Assembly: GCA_964503885.1 (NCBI GenBank)
Contig: CAZDCD010000002.1
Location: forward strand, 124,001 to 188,000
Reading direction: 5' to 3'
Source of the DNA: CAZDCD01 sp964503885
GTDB lineage: Bacteria > Bacteroidota > Bacteroidia > Bacteroidales > UBA10428
DNA: 64,000 nt
A program made the position numbers and the translations under genes. Positions 17,152-26,441 of this stretch are shown one piece after another (the first letter of the stretch is position 1; the number at the start of each line of letters is the position of its first letter). The notes beneath the pieces were generated by a model. The model had not been told where the DNA came from, made no database searches, and saw nothing but the letters and a program-made list of their open reading frames with translations.

Positions 17152-18439
17152 AATAACAGTTCTTTTGATTGCATTCAGCATCTTCGGATCATGTCGTGTG
17201 ATGGGTCAGATACCGGTGAATTCACCGTATACCCGGTTTGGCCTGGGAGATATTGTTCAGAATGGTTTTGAGCTGAGCAGGGCATTGGGAGGCGCTGCAG
17301 CAGGGATTCGGTCTAATAACCAGATTAATTTTGTGAATCCGGCGAGCTACTCGGCCCAGGATACACTGTCGCTCATATTTGATTTCGGACTTGTAGGCAG
17401 CATCAGGAAGTTAAACACCGAATTCAGCGAAACGAGTTATAAGGAACTGAATATCGGGCACATTGCCATATCATTTCCGGTAACACGGTGGTGGGGTGCT
17501 GCAATAGGGATTACTCCTTACAGCAAGGTCGGCTATAACATTGTTTTTAACGGTACATTCACAGGTTCCTCCGATGCTTATGAAGTATACCACAAAGGCA
17601 GAGGGGGATTGAATCAGTTTTTTATTGGTTCCGGATTTCGCATTGGCAGGAATATTTCCGTAGGTGCGAACTTATCCTATCTTTTCGGTTCGGTGGTAAG
17701 ATCCAGGACGGTAAGCATTATCGATAATTCATCAGGATCGTTTGAAGCAGGAACTGCTCAGACTGTATTCCGGAATGAGATGGTGCTGAAAAATGTACTA
17801 TTTACTTTCGGTATTCAGGGTTTTACGAATATTGGTGAGAACCATAAAATTACTGCCGGACTTATCCTTGATAACAAAACGAACCTGAACGGTACCTTGA
17901 ACGAACAGCTTTTTGCTGACTATGTAATTCCTTCGGATACGGTGAGGAATTTCGTTGATGGCAGCATTGAGATACCAGCAAGGATAGGGTTTGGCGCCTC
18001 ATATTCTTATAAAAACAAATTGCTTGTTGCAGCCGATTTTTACAGCCAGGACTGGAGCAAATCTGAATTTTTCAACAGAAAAGATTCAGTCACCTCATCT
18101 TCATCGTTTCGGTTTGGGTTGCAGTATACACCAGTTGCACTCACAGAAATCAAAAGAGCGCCGTACTGGCAACGGATAAATCTCAGAGCAGGAGCATATT
18201 ACAATAATTCATACCTAAAAATCAACGGAGTGCAGCTTATTGATTATGGCATGACTTTTGGTATAGGTATTCCGTGGAAGAATGAAAAAAACCTGCTAAC
18301 CAACTCATCTTTTAATCTGACCTACCAATTTGGGCGACGCGGTTCTTTTAAAAACGGATTAGTCAAGGAAACGTATCATATTTTTTCATTGGGATTCACC
18401 CTGTATGATTTTTGGTTCATAAAGCCCAAATACGATTAA
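17141..18439 (+). CDS. Outer-membrane beta-barrel protein, unassigned
   Basis: 432 residues with a signal peptide (ITVLLIAFSIFGSC then a cleavage near VMGQ). The mature start IPVNSPYTRFGLGDI and FVNPASYSAQDTLS belong to a conserved Bacteroidetes outer-membrane family distantly like FadL/OmpP1 transporters; the rest alternates aromatic and glycine-rich strands and ends in LGFTLYDFWFIKP. Function is unknown; a porin or long-chain transport role is only a guess. It overlaps coaX by 11 bases and is followed by a TPR protein and lptC, which supports an envelope-biogenesis context. Confidence 0.75.
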   Translation: MRNRITVLLIAFSIFGSCRVMGQIPVNSPYTRFGLGDIVQNGFELSRALGGAAAGIRSNNQINFVNPASYSAQDTLSLIFDFGLVGSIRKLNTEFSETSYKELNIGHIAISFPVTRWWGAAIGITPYSKVGYNIVFNGTFTGSSDAYEVYHKGRGGLNQFFIGSGFRIGRNISVGANLSYLFGSVVRSRTVSIIDNSSGSFEAGTAQTVFRNEMVLKNVLFTFGIQGFTNIGENHKITAGLILDNKTNLNGTLNEQLFADYVIPSDTVRNFVDGSIEIPARIGFGASYSYKNKLLVAADFYSQDWSKSEFFNRKDSVTSSSSFRFGLQYTPVALTEIKRAPYWQRINLRAGAYYNNSYLKINGVQLIDYGMTFGIGIPWKNEKNLLTNSSFNLTYQFGRRGSFKNGLVKETYHIFSLGFTLYDFWFIKPKYD

Positions 18440-18450
18440 AATTTACAATC

Positions 18451-19788
18451 ATGAAAACCAGGATTATCTTTTATGCACTATGGCTAAGCCTTTTTCCGGG
18501 AGGTGGAATTGCAATTCATGCACAGAAAGGAGTAGAAGATCATTCAAGATTCGGGCACGGAGAAGATAGCGTAAGGTGCATAACCAATTTTTCCCTGTAC
18601 AGGGAATATGCCAGGCAGCAGGATTTTAAATCAGCTCTGCCTTACTGGCGGCTTGTTTATCGTGAGTGCCCGCTGGCTTCGAAGAACATTTACATCGATG
18701 GTGTGAAGATCTTCAGATTTTTTATTGATAATACCACCGATCAGGACTTGCAGGCTGTATATATCGACAGCCTGATGCAGGTTTATGATCAGCGGATAAA
18801 ATACTATCCCAGGGATAAGGGTGATCAGCTTGGAAGAAAAGGTGTGGATCTGCTCAGGTACAAACGAGATGAGATCGGCGCTGTTGAAATGGCTTATGAA
18901 TACCTCAGCGAATCGATAAAGCTTGAAAAAAACGAATCCTCCGAAGCTGTAATTGCTACTTTTGTGACCTCAGCAATTACCCTTTATCAAAACGATAAGA
19001 TGACTGCTGAAAAGGTTATCGAGGATTTTCTTGTCAGCTGCAGGGTGTTAAACGCCAAAATAGGCAACCCGGCTGTAGACATCCAGATGGAGTCGCTCAG
19101 GAATACACTTATCGATAATTTTGTGAGCCTGGGCTTTAGCTGCGATTCGCTGGAACCCAAATTTATGGCATTTTATGAGAAGTATATGGAGAACGAGCAG
19201 GCCCTGTATACCATCATTGATGTGATGAAAAAAAGCAGTTGTAACAATTCTGAAGCATACTACAAGGCTGCACAGGAAGCCCACAACTTATCGCCCACTG
19301 CTGAATCGGCAGGTGCTTTAGGGATGATGTCATTTGAGAGGGGATTATACAAAGATGCAGCCAGATATTTTAAACAGGCTACTCAACTTGAAACGGACAG
19401 TTTAAAGAGAGCTGAACATTACTACTGGTTGGCCGAGAGTCTATTTAAACTCAATCTGAAATCAGAAGCCAGGAATGACGCCCTTAAAGCTGCTGAACTC
19501 AGACCCGACTGGGGTAACCCGTATATCCTGATCGGGCGCATGTATATCGAAAGTTACAATGAATGCAGCGGAATAAAGCTGCCAAAAGCGGTATACTGGG
19601 CAGCCGTAGATAAATTTATAAAAGCCAAAACGGTAGACCCCGGTATTGAAGGTACTGCCAACCAGTTGATATTGACCTATTCAAAATATTTCCCGAATAA
19701 GGAAGACGCATTTTTTCAAAATATTAACGAGGGGAACAGCTACCAGGTTGAATGCTGGATAAACGAGACTACAAAGGCCAGATTTTGA
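18451..19788 (+). CDS. Exported tetratricopeptide-repeat protein
   Basis: About 445 residues from ATG 18451, which directly precedes a signal peptide (IIFYALWLSLFPGGGIA, cleaved near IHAQ). An upstream codon at 18412 would lie inside the preceding gene and extend the protein without purpose. TPR-like helices are visible in the second half (LGMMSFERGLYKDAARYF, AEHYYWLAESLFKLNLKS). Probably a periplasmic or outer-membrane-associated scaffold; the partner is unknown. It follows the barrel gene by 11 bases and precedes lptC by 16. Confidence 0.8.
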   Translation: MKTRIIFYALWLSLFPGGGIAIHAQKGVEDHSRFGHGEDSVRCITNFSLYREYARQQDFKSALPYWRLVYRECPLASKNIYIDGVKIFRFFIDNTTDQDLQAVYIDSLMQVYDQRIKYYPRDKGDQLGRKGVDLLRYKRDEIGAVEMAYEYLSESIKLEKNESSEAVIATFVTSAITLYQNDKMTAEKVIEDFLVSCRVLNAKIGNPAVDIQMESLRNTLIDNFVSLGFSCDSLEPKFMAFYEKYMENEQALYTIIDVMKKSSCNNSEAYYKAAQEAHNLSPTAESAGALGMMSFERGLYKDAARYFKQATQLETDSLKRAEHYYWLAESLFKLNLKSEARNDALKAAELRPDWGNPYILIGRMYIESYNECSGIKLPKAVYWAAVDKFIKAKTVDPGIEGTANQLILTYSKYFPNKEDAFFQNINEGNSYQVECWINETTKARF

Positions 19789-19804
19789 CCATTAATGGAT
19801 TAGC

Positions 19805-20371
19805 ATGAATCATTTTGTCCGTTGTACTATTTTTTTGCTCTTCTTAGGTTCGTTACTATCGTGCGAGAACGATATTGAAAAAGTAAAAGCATTTTCAAAC
19901 GAACAGGAGCTTCCCCTGCAGACCGGGTACGACGTCGAAATTTCCTATACCGACAGCGGTATACTGAAAAGCCGGATCTATGCTCCTGAGATCGACCGCT
20001 ATGATTCAAAAGATGATCCGTATATCTTATTTCCCAGGGGCATAAGAATCGTTTTTTACGACCAGTACCAGAAAGAAGAGTCGTTCATTGAGGCTGATTA
20101 TGCGATCTATTATCAGAAAAAGGAACTTGGTGAGGCAAGAAACAATGTGGTAGCCAAAAATGAAAAAAAATGTGAGGAATTGTACACCGAGGTTTTATTC
20201 TGGGATCAGAAATCCGAAAAGGTTTATTCAGACACCTATTCAAAGATTGTAAATGCCGATGGTGTTTTTTACGGGGAAAAAGGCTTTGAAGCCAACCAGG
20301 ATCTTTCGAAATGGAAGCTTAAACAATCAAAAGGTACGGTCAACGTAAAAAATGAAGAAGAACAGAATTAG
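19805..20371 (+). CDS. lptC: LPS export ABC transporter periplasmic protein LptC
   Basis: 188 residues. LptC links the LptB2FG extractor to the periplasmic LptA bridge in lipopolysaccharide transport. The N-terminus carries a lipobox (LLFLGSLLSCEND), as is usual in Bacteroidetes where LptC is a lipoprotein rather than a bitopic protein. The body has the beta-jellyroll pattern of the family: VEISYTDSGILKSRIYAP, FIEADYAIYY, KKELGEARNNVV and a C-terminal KVYSDTYSKI. It overlaps the following membrane-peptide gene by 20 bases. Confidence 0.88.
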   Translation: MNHFVRCTIFLLFLGSLLSCENDIEKVKAFSNEQELPLQTGYDVEISYTDSGILKSRIYAPEIDRYDSKDDPYILFPRGIRIVFYDQYQKEESFIEADYAIYYQKKELGEARNNVVAKNEKKCEELYTEVLFWDQKSEKVYSDTYSKIVNADGVFYGEKGFEANQDLSKWKLKQSKGTVNVKNEEEQN

Positions 20372-20546
20372 TTACAGCATGGAGATCTTGTGGCTTATTA
20401 TTGCCCTGGTATGCCTGCTTATGGCTGTTAAAAAAACCATTTTTACAGGATGGAGAGATAGTTTTATGTTTTACATTCTCTCTATATTGGCCGTGTTGAT
20501 GTATTTGCTCAGGCGTTATGTAAGAAAAACGCAGAAAAATCAATAA
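20352..20546 (+). CDS. Small two-helix membrane protein
   Basis: 64 residues, starting inside the end of lptC. It has two predicted transmembrane helices (MEILWLIIALVCLLMAV and FMFYILSILAVLMYLLRR) separated by a short charged turn, and a basic tail. Two ATGs are possible (20352 and, nine codons in, 20379). I do not recognise a named family; small two-helix proteins in this position next to lptC occur in related genomes as far as I recall. Its placement suggests an envelope role, not proven. Confidence 0.7.
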   Translation: MKKNRISYSMEILWLIIALVCLLMAVKKTIFTGWRDSFMFYILSILAVLMYLLRRYVRKTQKNQ

Positions 20547-20551
20547 TTTTG
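20544..20551 (+). promoter_or_regulatory. Candidate internal -7 element before the CBS-domain membrane gene
   Basis: TAATTTTG matches TAnnTTTG exactly and overlaps the stop codon of the small membrane gene, 24 bases before ATG 20576. No -33 partner at proper spacing. Confidence 0.3.
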
Positions 20552-20575
20552 ACGTTACCCTGTGAATTTGCCAAG

Positions 20576-21838
20576 ATGAATAACCTTGTTATTATCCTTA
20601 TTACCCTGCTTATGTCGGCTTTTTTTTCAGGAATGGAAATAGCCTTTGTTGCATCCAATAAACTGCGAATTGAACTCGACAAAAAGCAAGGCATGTTCTC
20701 TTCGCGGTTTATCACCATATTTGCTTCAAATCCTGCGCAATACATCACCACCATGCTACTGGGTAACAACATTGCGCTGGTCATATATGGCTTGTATATG
20801 GCAAAAATACTGGAACCTCTGATAGCCAGGTTCATGGGTTCAGAAATCGGCATCCTGGCAATTCAAACTATTCTTGCCACCCTGCTTATTCTATTAACAG
20901 CCGAATTCCTGCCAAAAACCATCGTACGTATTGATCCGAATTTCACCCTGAATGTTTTTGCAATACCGGTTTTTATTATTTATGTGGCATTCTTCCCGGT
21001 GACTTATGCCATTGTTGGCCTTGTTAACAGTATCCTTAAAAATTTCTTTAAAGAGCAAAGCAACAAAACGGATAAGGAAAACGTTTTCAGCAAAATCGAT
21101 TTATACCACCTGGTAACCGAGAGCAGGGAAGAGATACAGGAAAATACAAACACTTCGGATGAGCTGAAACTTTTCAAAAATGCCCTTGAATTTACAGGAA
21201 TAAGGGTCAGGGATTGTATGATCCCGAGAACCGAAATGGTTGCACTTGAGATCAATACCGGTATCATGGAACTCAGGCAACGGTTTATAGAGACCGGTTT
21301 TTCGAAGATCCTGATCTATGAAGATAATTTCGATAATATTACCGGTTATGTGACTTCCAAAGAACTGTTCAGGAATCCGAAAAAGATCGAAGGCCTTTTA
21401 ATACCCGTATCCTATGTACCTGAAACGATGCCGGCAAACAAACTATTGCATAAGCTGATGCAGGAGCATAAAAGCATGTCGGTAGTCGTGGATGAGTTTG
21501 GCGGAATTTCAGGTCTGATCACTGTTGAGGATATCATCGAAGAAATTTTCGGTGAAATTGAAGACGAACACGATAGCACTGAACTGATCGAAAAACAGAT
21601 AGGCGATCATGAATTCATTTTTTCCGGCCGCCTTGAGATTGAAGACATCAATGAAAAGTATAAGCTGAATATTCCCGAATCTGAGGAATACGATACCCTT
21701 GCAGGATATATCTTCTACCACTACGAAAGCATACCCAAAATGCACGAAAGGATTGTGATCATGCCTTTTGAATTCAAGATACTTAAAGTTAGCAAAACAA
21801 GAATTGAAATTGTACAATTGAAGATTCTGAATACCTGA
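20576..21838 (+). CDS. CNNM/CorC-type transporter (hemolysin family, CBS domains)
   Basis: About 420 residues from ATG 20576; the TTG at 20549 adds nine residues with no family support. Layout: DUF21/CNNM membrane domain with four helices (LVIILITLLMSAFFSGMEIA onward), then a CBS pair (RVRDCMIPRTEMVALE and KSMSVVVDEFGGISGLITV followed by EDIIEEIFGEIEDEHD), then a CorC_HlyC C-terminal domain (DTLAGYIFYH). Family members are linked to magnesium/cobalt efflux; older names call them hemolysins. It sits between lptC and the PpiD-like gene. Confidence 0.92.
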   Translation: MNNLVIILITLLMSAFFSGMEIAFVASNKLRIELDKKQGMFSSRFITIFASNPAQYITTMLLGNNIALVIYGLYMAKILEPLIARFMGSEIGILAIQTILATLLILLTAEFLPKTIVRIDPNFTLNVFAIPVFIIYVAFFPVTYAIVGLVNSILKNFFKEQSNKTDKENVFSKIDLYHLVTESREEIQENTNTSDELKLFKNALEFTGIRVRDCMIPRTEMVALEINTGIMELRQRFIETGFSKILIYEDNFDNITGYVTSKELFRNPKKIEGLLIPVSYVPETMPANKLLHKLMQEHKSMSVVVDEFGGISGLITVEDIIEEIFGEIEDEHDSTELIEKQIGDHEFIFSGRLEIEDINEKYKLNIPESEEYDTLAGYIFYHYESIPKMHERIVIMPFEFKILKVSKTRIEIVQLKILNT

Positions 21839-22071
21839 TCGTATCATCGTTCTTCTCTGCGCGGGCATCAATATTAACTACGGGTTACATGCACTAAACA
21901 GGTTTAATTTCAAAACCATGGCAACGATTTAAGCCGTTTCTTAATGCCGGATATAACGCCATCGACAGTGATGCTTATGAAATCCCGTAATTTTTGGTTT
22001 AGGCTCTTTTATAATACAAGAAATTACTATATTCGTAGCCTGATTTTTCAACAGGATAAATATACTTGAAC

Positions 22072-24180
22072 ATGGCTACATTAGAGAAAATAAGAAATAA
22101 AGCAGGATTGCTGGTGGCAATAATTATCGGTCTTGCTTTATTGTTGTTTGTTGTTGGAGATATGCTGAATTCGGGCAAATCGCTGTTTACAAATTCACAG
22201 TACGAGATCGCAAAAATAGCCGGAAAGTCCATTTCATTGACCGACTTCCAGAAACGGATTGAAAATCTTGTTGAAATAACAAAAATTCAATCGGGAAGAA
22301 CAGACCTTGATGAAGAATTAATGACCAACATACAGAATGCATCATGGGATAATATGATTGAGGAAATAGTGATGTCAGGTGAATTTGACAAACTGGGTTT
22401 AAATGTTACCGGGGATGAACTGATGGACATGATACAGGGGGAGAACCCGCATCCTATTATAAGGCAACTTTTCTCTGATCCGCAAACAGGAGTTTTAAAC
22501 CGTTCGGTGTTGTATAACTTTTTACAGAGGGTTGTACAGGAAGAGGACAGTGAGCAGAAAACATTCTGGTTATATCTTGAAGATGAGATCTACAGGCAGA
22601 GAAAACTGGCAAAATTCAATACCCTGGTAAAACAGGGATTGTATGTCACATCGCTTCAGGCCGAAAGAAAAGCCCGGGAATCGGGAAAAGCGGTAGATAT
22701 AGATTATATTGTTCAGCGATTTACCAGTGTGCCTGATTCGGCAATTGAGGTTTCAGATAAAGATATTAAGGCTTACTACAAAAGCAACCTCTATAAATAC
22801 GAGCAGGATGAATCACGTGATCTGAAATACGTATATTTCGAAGTCTTGCCTTCTGAGGAGGATTATAAAGTTGCCGAAGATTGGATCAACAATATCAAGC
22901 CCGAGTTTGAGCAGCTCGACGTTAAGGATATCAGGCAGTTCATCAATTTTCAATCTTCAACACCCTATAACGATAGAAATTACAGTTACGGAGAATTGGA
23001 AAGCGGGTTAAACAATTTCATGTTCAGCGCCAAGGAAGGCGATGTGTATGGCCCTTACTTTGAAAATGAAACCTATAAGCTGGCCAAGCTGGCAAAAATC
23101 GAATACCTCCCCGATTCCGTTAAAGCCCGGCACATTTTGTTACAGGTTACGCAGCAAAATTATGCACAAATGCAAAATCTTGCCGACAGCCTTAAAAATC
23201 TTATCGAAAAAGGGGTTGATTTTGGCATGCTGGCCAGGACAAATTCCGTTGACGGCAGCGCACAAGAAGGCGGTGATCTCGGATGGTTTAAAGAAGGCCA
23301 GATGGTAAAACCGTTCAGCGACAGTTGCTTTTACGCCCATGTGGGTGATGTAAAGATTGTACCTACACAATATGGACTGCACATTATAGAAATTATGGCC
23401 CAATCAAAGGATGTGAAGAAGGTGAAGGTAGGCATACTCGAAAGAAAGGTCGAACCCAGTGATGAAACCGACCAGTATTATTATTCAAAGGCAAGTGAGT
23501 TTGCCGGAATAAACAATACATACGAAAAGTTCAATAAGGCGATAGAAACTGAAAATCTGGTTCCCCGTTTTGCACCCGGACTTACACCTCTGGAAAAAGA
23601 TATTCAGGGTCTTGAATCTCCGAGAGAACTGGTGAAGTGGGCATATAATGCCGATGAGCACGATGTTTCCGATGTCATGAAATTTGGCAATAAATATGTT
23701 GTGGCAACTATTGATAAGGTCAGGGAAAAAGGGTATGCCCCTCTCAATGATGTTCATGCCCAGATTGAGGTGGAAGTTCAGAAAGAGAAGAAAGCCGGGC
23801 AGATGTCTTCTGCAATCGATAAAAAACGTTCCGGTAAAAAGAATCTTGGCGAACTGGCCACCGATATGTCTGTCAATGTTGAATCGGCAGCCGGGATTCG
23901 TTTTACCAGCAAAAATTTACCTGAGCTTGGAGTGGAACCGGCTGTTGTGGCTACAGCATATGCGCTTGAAGAAAATAAACTGTCACAGCCTGTCGAGGGC
24001 AATAACGGCATCTATGTGATAGAAGTAACCTCGATTAACGAACCTGCAAATCCCGAACTTATTGCCGAGCGCGAAAAGATAATGCTATCAAGGAGTTATG
24101 CATCCAAAGCAAATTATGAAGCGTATGATGCATTGAAAAAAATGGCAAACATCACAGATAACCGGTTTAAATTTTATTGA
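22072..24180 (+). CDS. PpiD-like periplasmic peptidyl-prolyl isomerase / SurA-N chaperone
   Basis: About 702 residues from ATG 22072. A signal-anchor helix (GLLVAIIIGLALLLFVVGDML) places the bulk in the periplasm. A SurA_N-like helical chaperone region follows (ISLTDFQKRIENLVE onward), then a parvulin domain at roughly 346-445 with KARHILLQV, GGDLGWFKEGQMV and YGLHIIEI. It most likely helps outer-membrane proteins fold as they leave the translocon, matching its barrel and Lpt neighbours. About 230 bases without a gene precede it (21839-22071), with only a weak 5-bp hairpin at 21901-21917. Confidence 0.92.
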   Translation: MATLEKIRNKAGLLVAIIIGLALLLFVVGDMLNSGKSLFTNSQYEIAKIAGKSISLTDFQKRIENLVEITKIQSGRTDLDEELMTNIQNASWDNMIEEIVMSGEFDKLGLNVTGDELMDMIQGENPHPIIRQLFSDPQTGVLNRSVLYNFLQRVVQEEDSEQKTFWLYLEDEIYRQRKLAKFNTLVKQGLYVTSLQAERKARESGKAVDIDYIVQRFTSVPDSAIEVSDKDIKAYYKSNLYKYEQDESRDLKYVYFEVLPSEEDYKVAEDWINNIKPEFEQLDVKDIRQFINFQSSTPYNDRNYSYGELESGLNNFMFSAKEGDVYGPYFENETYKLAKLAKIEYLPDSVKARHILLQVTQQNYAQMQNLADSLKNLIEKGVDFGMLARTNSVDGSAQEGGDLGWFKEGQMVKPFSDSCFYAHVGDVKIVPTQYGLHIIEIMAQSKDVKKVKVGILERKVEPSDETDQYYYSKASEFAGINNTYEKFNKAIETENLVPRFAPGLTPLEKDIQGLESPRELVKWAYNADEHDVSDVMKFGNKYVVATIDKVREKGYAPLNDVHAQIEVEVQKEKKAGQMSSAIDKKRSGKKNLGELATDMSVNVESAAGIRFTSKNLPELGVEPAVVATAYALEENKLSQPVEGNNGIYVIEVTSINEPANPELIAEREKIMLSRSYASKANYEAYDALKKMANITDNRFKFY

Positions 24181-24448
24181 AATACTTTAGCGTAACCGGA
24201 TCAACCCTTAACGTTAACAGCATAACAACGTTTTTTTCAAAGTCATTCGGACCCGTTATCCAAAAATTACTATAACCTGTCAACCGGAATTTGCTTCCGG
24301 TATAATCGCCATCATTAAAACCTCCAATATCACGGGTAGTATCCCGTGGATACGGAAATGGTTCCTGTAGCAGAGAATCCAAACCGTTGAAATACCCTTG
24401 CTCTTTTACCGGGTTATATGGTGTATGCCAATCCAGGTGGTTGTAAGA
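24167..24448 (-). pseudogene. Possible gene remnant without a start
   Basis: The minus-strand frame from 24448 down to a TAA at 24167 reads as believable protein (for example DWHTPYNPVKEQGYFNGLD and FRLTGYSNFWITGP), but has no ATG or GTG; only a TTG at 24382 could start it. A stop (24449-24451) closes it upstream. Its end overlaps the ppiD stop region by 14 bases. It looks like the C-terminal end of a gene whose front was lost; I cannot name the family. It could also be chance coding-like sequence. Confidence 0.35.
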
Positions 24449-24465
24449 TCAGCTCTATGACAAGG

Positions 24466-24684
24466 CTAGAATAGTGTCGGCTGGTTGTCAAAAAGACTCG
24501 GATAGTGCTGATCGAATTTCTTTAGGATTTCTGTGATAATGGCTTCTCTCATAAATTTTGAACGGTTTCTGATCTTGAATCGTGCGCAGTAATTCTCAAT
24601 GGCTCCCAATTCATGATTATTGAAAAGAATGATCTGTTTGTTTATCCGCTTAAGATTTTCATCTTTTTTGCCGTATCTTTTCAC
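24466..24684 (-). CDS. Small ribbon-helix-helix-like protein
   Basis: 72 residues starting from GTG 24684; no ATG exists between there and the upstream stop. The order basic N-terminus, a short strand (KQIILFN), helix (HELGAIENYCARF), turn (KIRNRS) and helix (KFMREAIITEILKKF) resembles RHH/CopG-type DNA-binding proteins, and the NRSKFMREAI phrase is like those of relaxosome or antitoxin RHH proteins. No toxin or relaxase gene is adjacent. About 205 bases with nothing recognisable precede it (24685-24889). Confidence 0.55.
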   Translation of the reverse strand: MKRYGKKDENLKRINKQIILFNNHELGAIENYCARFKIRNRSKFMREAIITEILKKFDQHYPSLFDNQPTLF

Positions 24685-24889
24685 AGGAAGTTTGTATTGA
24701 TTGATGATTCAAGTATAAGAAATAATAGGATGATTATTCGTCCAAAATTATTAACAACCGTATTAACAGCATATGCAGCACCGTGATCCGGGTCGGTTGA
24801 AAAAATGCAATTCGCCGCTATTACAATGGAATAAAGCAATGTGATGTTAACGTGGGCTGGTTCTCCGGGGGGGCGGTAATGTTGAGAAA

Positions 24890-26386
24890 TTAATCGGCAG
24901 CCTGTCTCAGGAAATTCACGATTGTTTTCACCCTGATGATGCGCACAATAAATATGAGCATAAATGCAATGATCAGAAAGAGCGCCAGGGCATAATACCA
25001 GCCGGTATGGATCATCCTGCTCAGATACCCGATAATCATAAGCAATGAAAAATATACGATAAGCTTCAGGATGAGCGCGACATTAAATCTGAACCTGAAG
25101 ACCCGTACAGCGATAAATACCTGGACAACAGCAGTGAAAAATTGTGCTGACACATTGGCAACAGCCGAACCGGTAACACCCAGCACAGGGATCAGAAATA
25201 CATTAATGGTTATACTTATCAGGGCGCCAAGGCCGGCAATAAGGATAAGCGCTCTGAGGTTCCCGTTCGCAGTCAGTAGAGTTCCGAAAATATAGGTTGT
25301 GCAAATAGCCGTAAATCCGGGCATAATTATGGCAAAAACCTTGGATGAGATCAGCAGGTGTTCATCGTACAATAAACCAATTATTTCCCTGCTATAATAA
25401 ATGGAGCTGACGGAAACGATCAGTGCCGGTACGATAATGATCACAAAAGCGATATTTACCAGTTGTTCAACCGATTCCCTGTTTTTTAACATCCTCGAGA
25501 ACATCGGTAAGAGGATCAGCGAAAACAGGTATCCGTAATTTTGCAGCATATCGAGCAATCTGAAACTATGGGCATATATACCTGCCTGAACCTCACCATC
25601 GGGCAGCATCCTTTCCAGCAATACCGGATCAATGCGGTAATAAGAGCTCATAAGCAAAACAAGAAGCGCATAGGGCAGGCTCCGTTTTATTATGATAAGA
25701 AATCCCTGAATAGTGAACCGGAACTTGAATGTGACTTTTTCTTTGCTGAGTACAATGAACAGTGAAACAAAAAAAGTGACGGCATAGGAAAAGGTCTGGG
25801 CGTAAACAAACCATTCGATCTGGAACGGACGGTCTGTGAACTTACCCCATAAAAGTGCTCCGCAAATCAAGATCAGCAGTGTTTTATCAAGTACCGAAAT
25901 GATGCTCTCGGTCTTGAACATATGCAATCCCCCGATATTTGCCCGGAGGTATAAAATAAAGCTGGCGATGAACTGATTGAACAACAGAACCAGCAAAAGC
26001 TTAAGCTGAAACCAGTTATAATCTGAAAGGACACCTATTGAGAAGCAGACTGCAAAATAGAAAAGGGATAGAAACAGTTTAAGCACAACAATGCTTGAGA
26101 AGTATTCACCGAGCTGGTTTTGGTTCCTGGCAATTTCTCTTCTGGTAAAGTTTTCGATTCCCATATCGAGCATCACCTGGAACATCAGTGAAAGTGACAG
26201 CAGGGGGAAATAAATGCCGTAAGCAGCAGCAGTTACAGAGTTCTGAATGCTGACATCAATGCCAAGTACATAAAATGGTTTTATTAAAAGATTCAGGAAA
26301 AGTAAAAAGGCAAGATTTGTAACGAATTTCTTTTTCAAATTTTTGTAATTATTAATTACTTTACAAATGTAAAAAGTTTTATACAT
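24890..26386 (-). CDS. Polysaccharide flippase (Wzx/MVF-like)
   Basis: About 498 residues with 12 to 14 hydrophobic helices, the pattern of oligosaccharide flippases that move lipid-linked units across the inner membrane. The phrase NLAFLLFLNLLIKPFYVLGID is typical of the Bacteroidetes branch of this family. The start is uncertain: ATG codons at 26431 and 26386 are in frame, but the family N-terminus aligns best with a TTG at 26338 (LKKKFVTN), and a promoter-like TACATTTG lies between at 26364-26371. The gene stands alone with no glycosyltransferases beside it. It is transcribed away from rnhB. Confidence 0.85.
   Translation of the reverse strand: MYKTFYICKVINNYKNLKKKFVTNLAFLLFLNLLIKPFYVLGIDVSIQNSVTAAAYGIYFPLLSLSLMFQVMLDMGIENFTRREIARNQNQLGEYFSSIVVLKLFLSLFYFAVCFSIGVLSDYNWFQLKLLLVLLFNQFIASFILYLRANIGGLHMFKTESIISVLDKTLLILICGALLWGKFTDRPFQIEWFVYAQTFSYAVTFFVSLFIVLSKEKVTFKFRFTIQGFLIIIKRSLPYALLVLLMSSYYRIDPVLLERMLPDGEVQAGIYAHSFRLLDMLQNYGYLFSLILLPMFSRMLKNRESVEQLVNIAFVIIIVPALIVSVSSIYYSREIIGLLYDEHLLISSKVFAIIMPGFTAICTTYIFGTLLTANGNLRALILIAGLGALISITINVFLIPVLGVTGSAVANVSAQFFTAVVQVFIAVRVFRFRFNVALILKLIVYFSLLMIIGYLSRMIHTGWYYALALFLIIAFMLIFIVRIIRVKTIVNFLRQAAD
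26364..26371 (-). promoter_or_regulatory. Candidate -7 element for the flippase gene
   Basis: Minus-strand TACATTTG matches TAnnTTTG. It would drive the flippase only if translation starts at TTG 26338, 25 bases downstream; with the upstream ATGs it would be internal. Confidence 0.35.
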
Positions 26387-26441
26387 TGTTCTCTTTACGG
26401 GATGATTATTTACAATTCGAAACCTAAGCATCTGATTTATA

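Noticed and set aside
21839..22071. Possible tRNA or small RNA gene before the ppiD-like gene
   Set aside because: A stretch GGTTTAATTTCAAAACC recalls a T-arm, but no cloverleaf or CCA end can be built.
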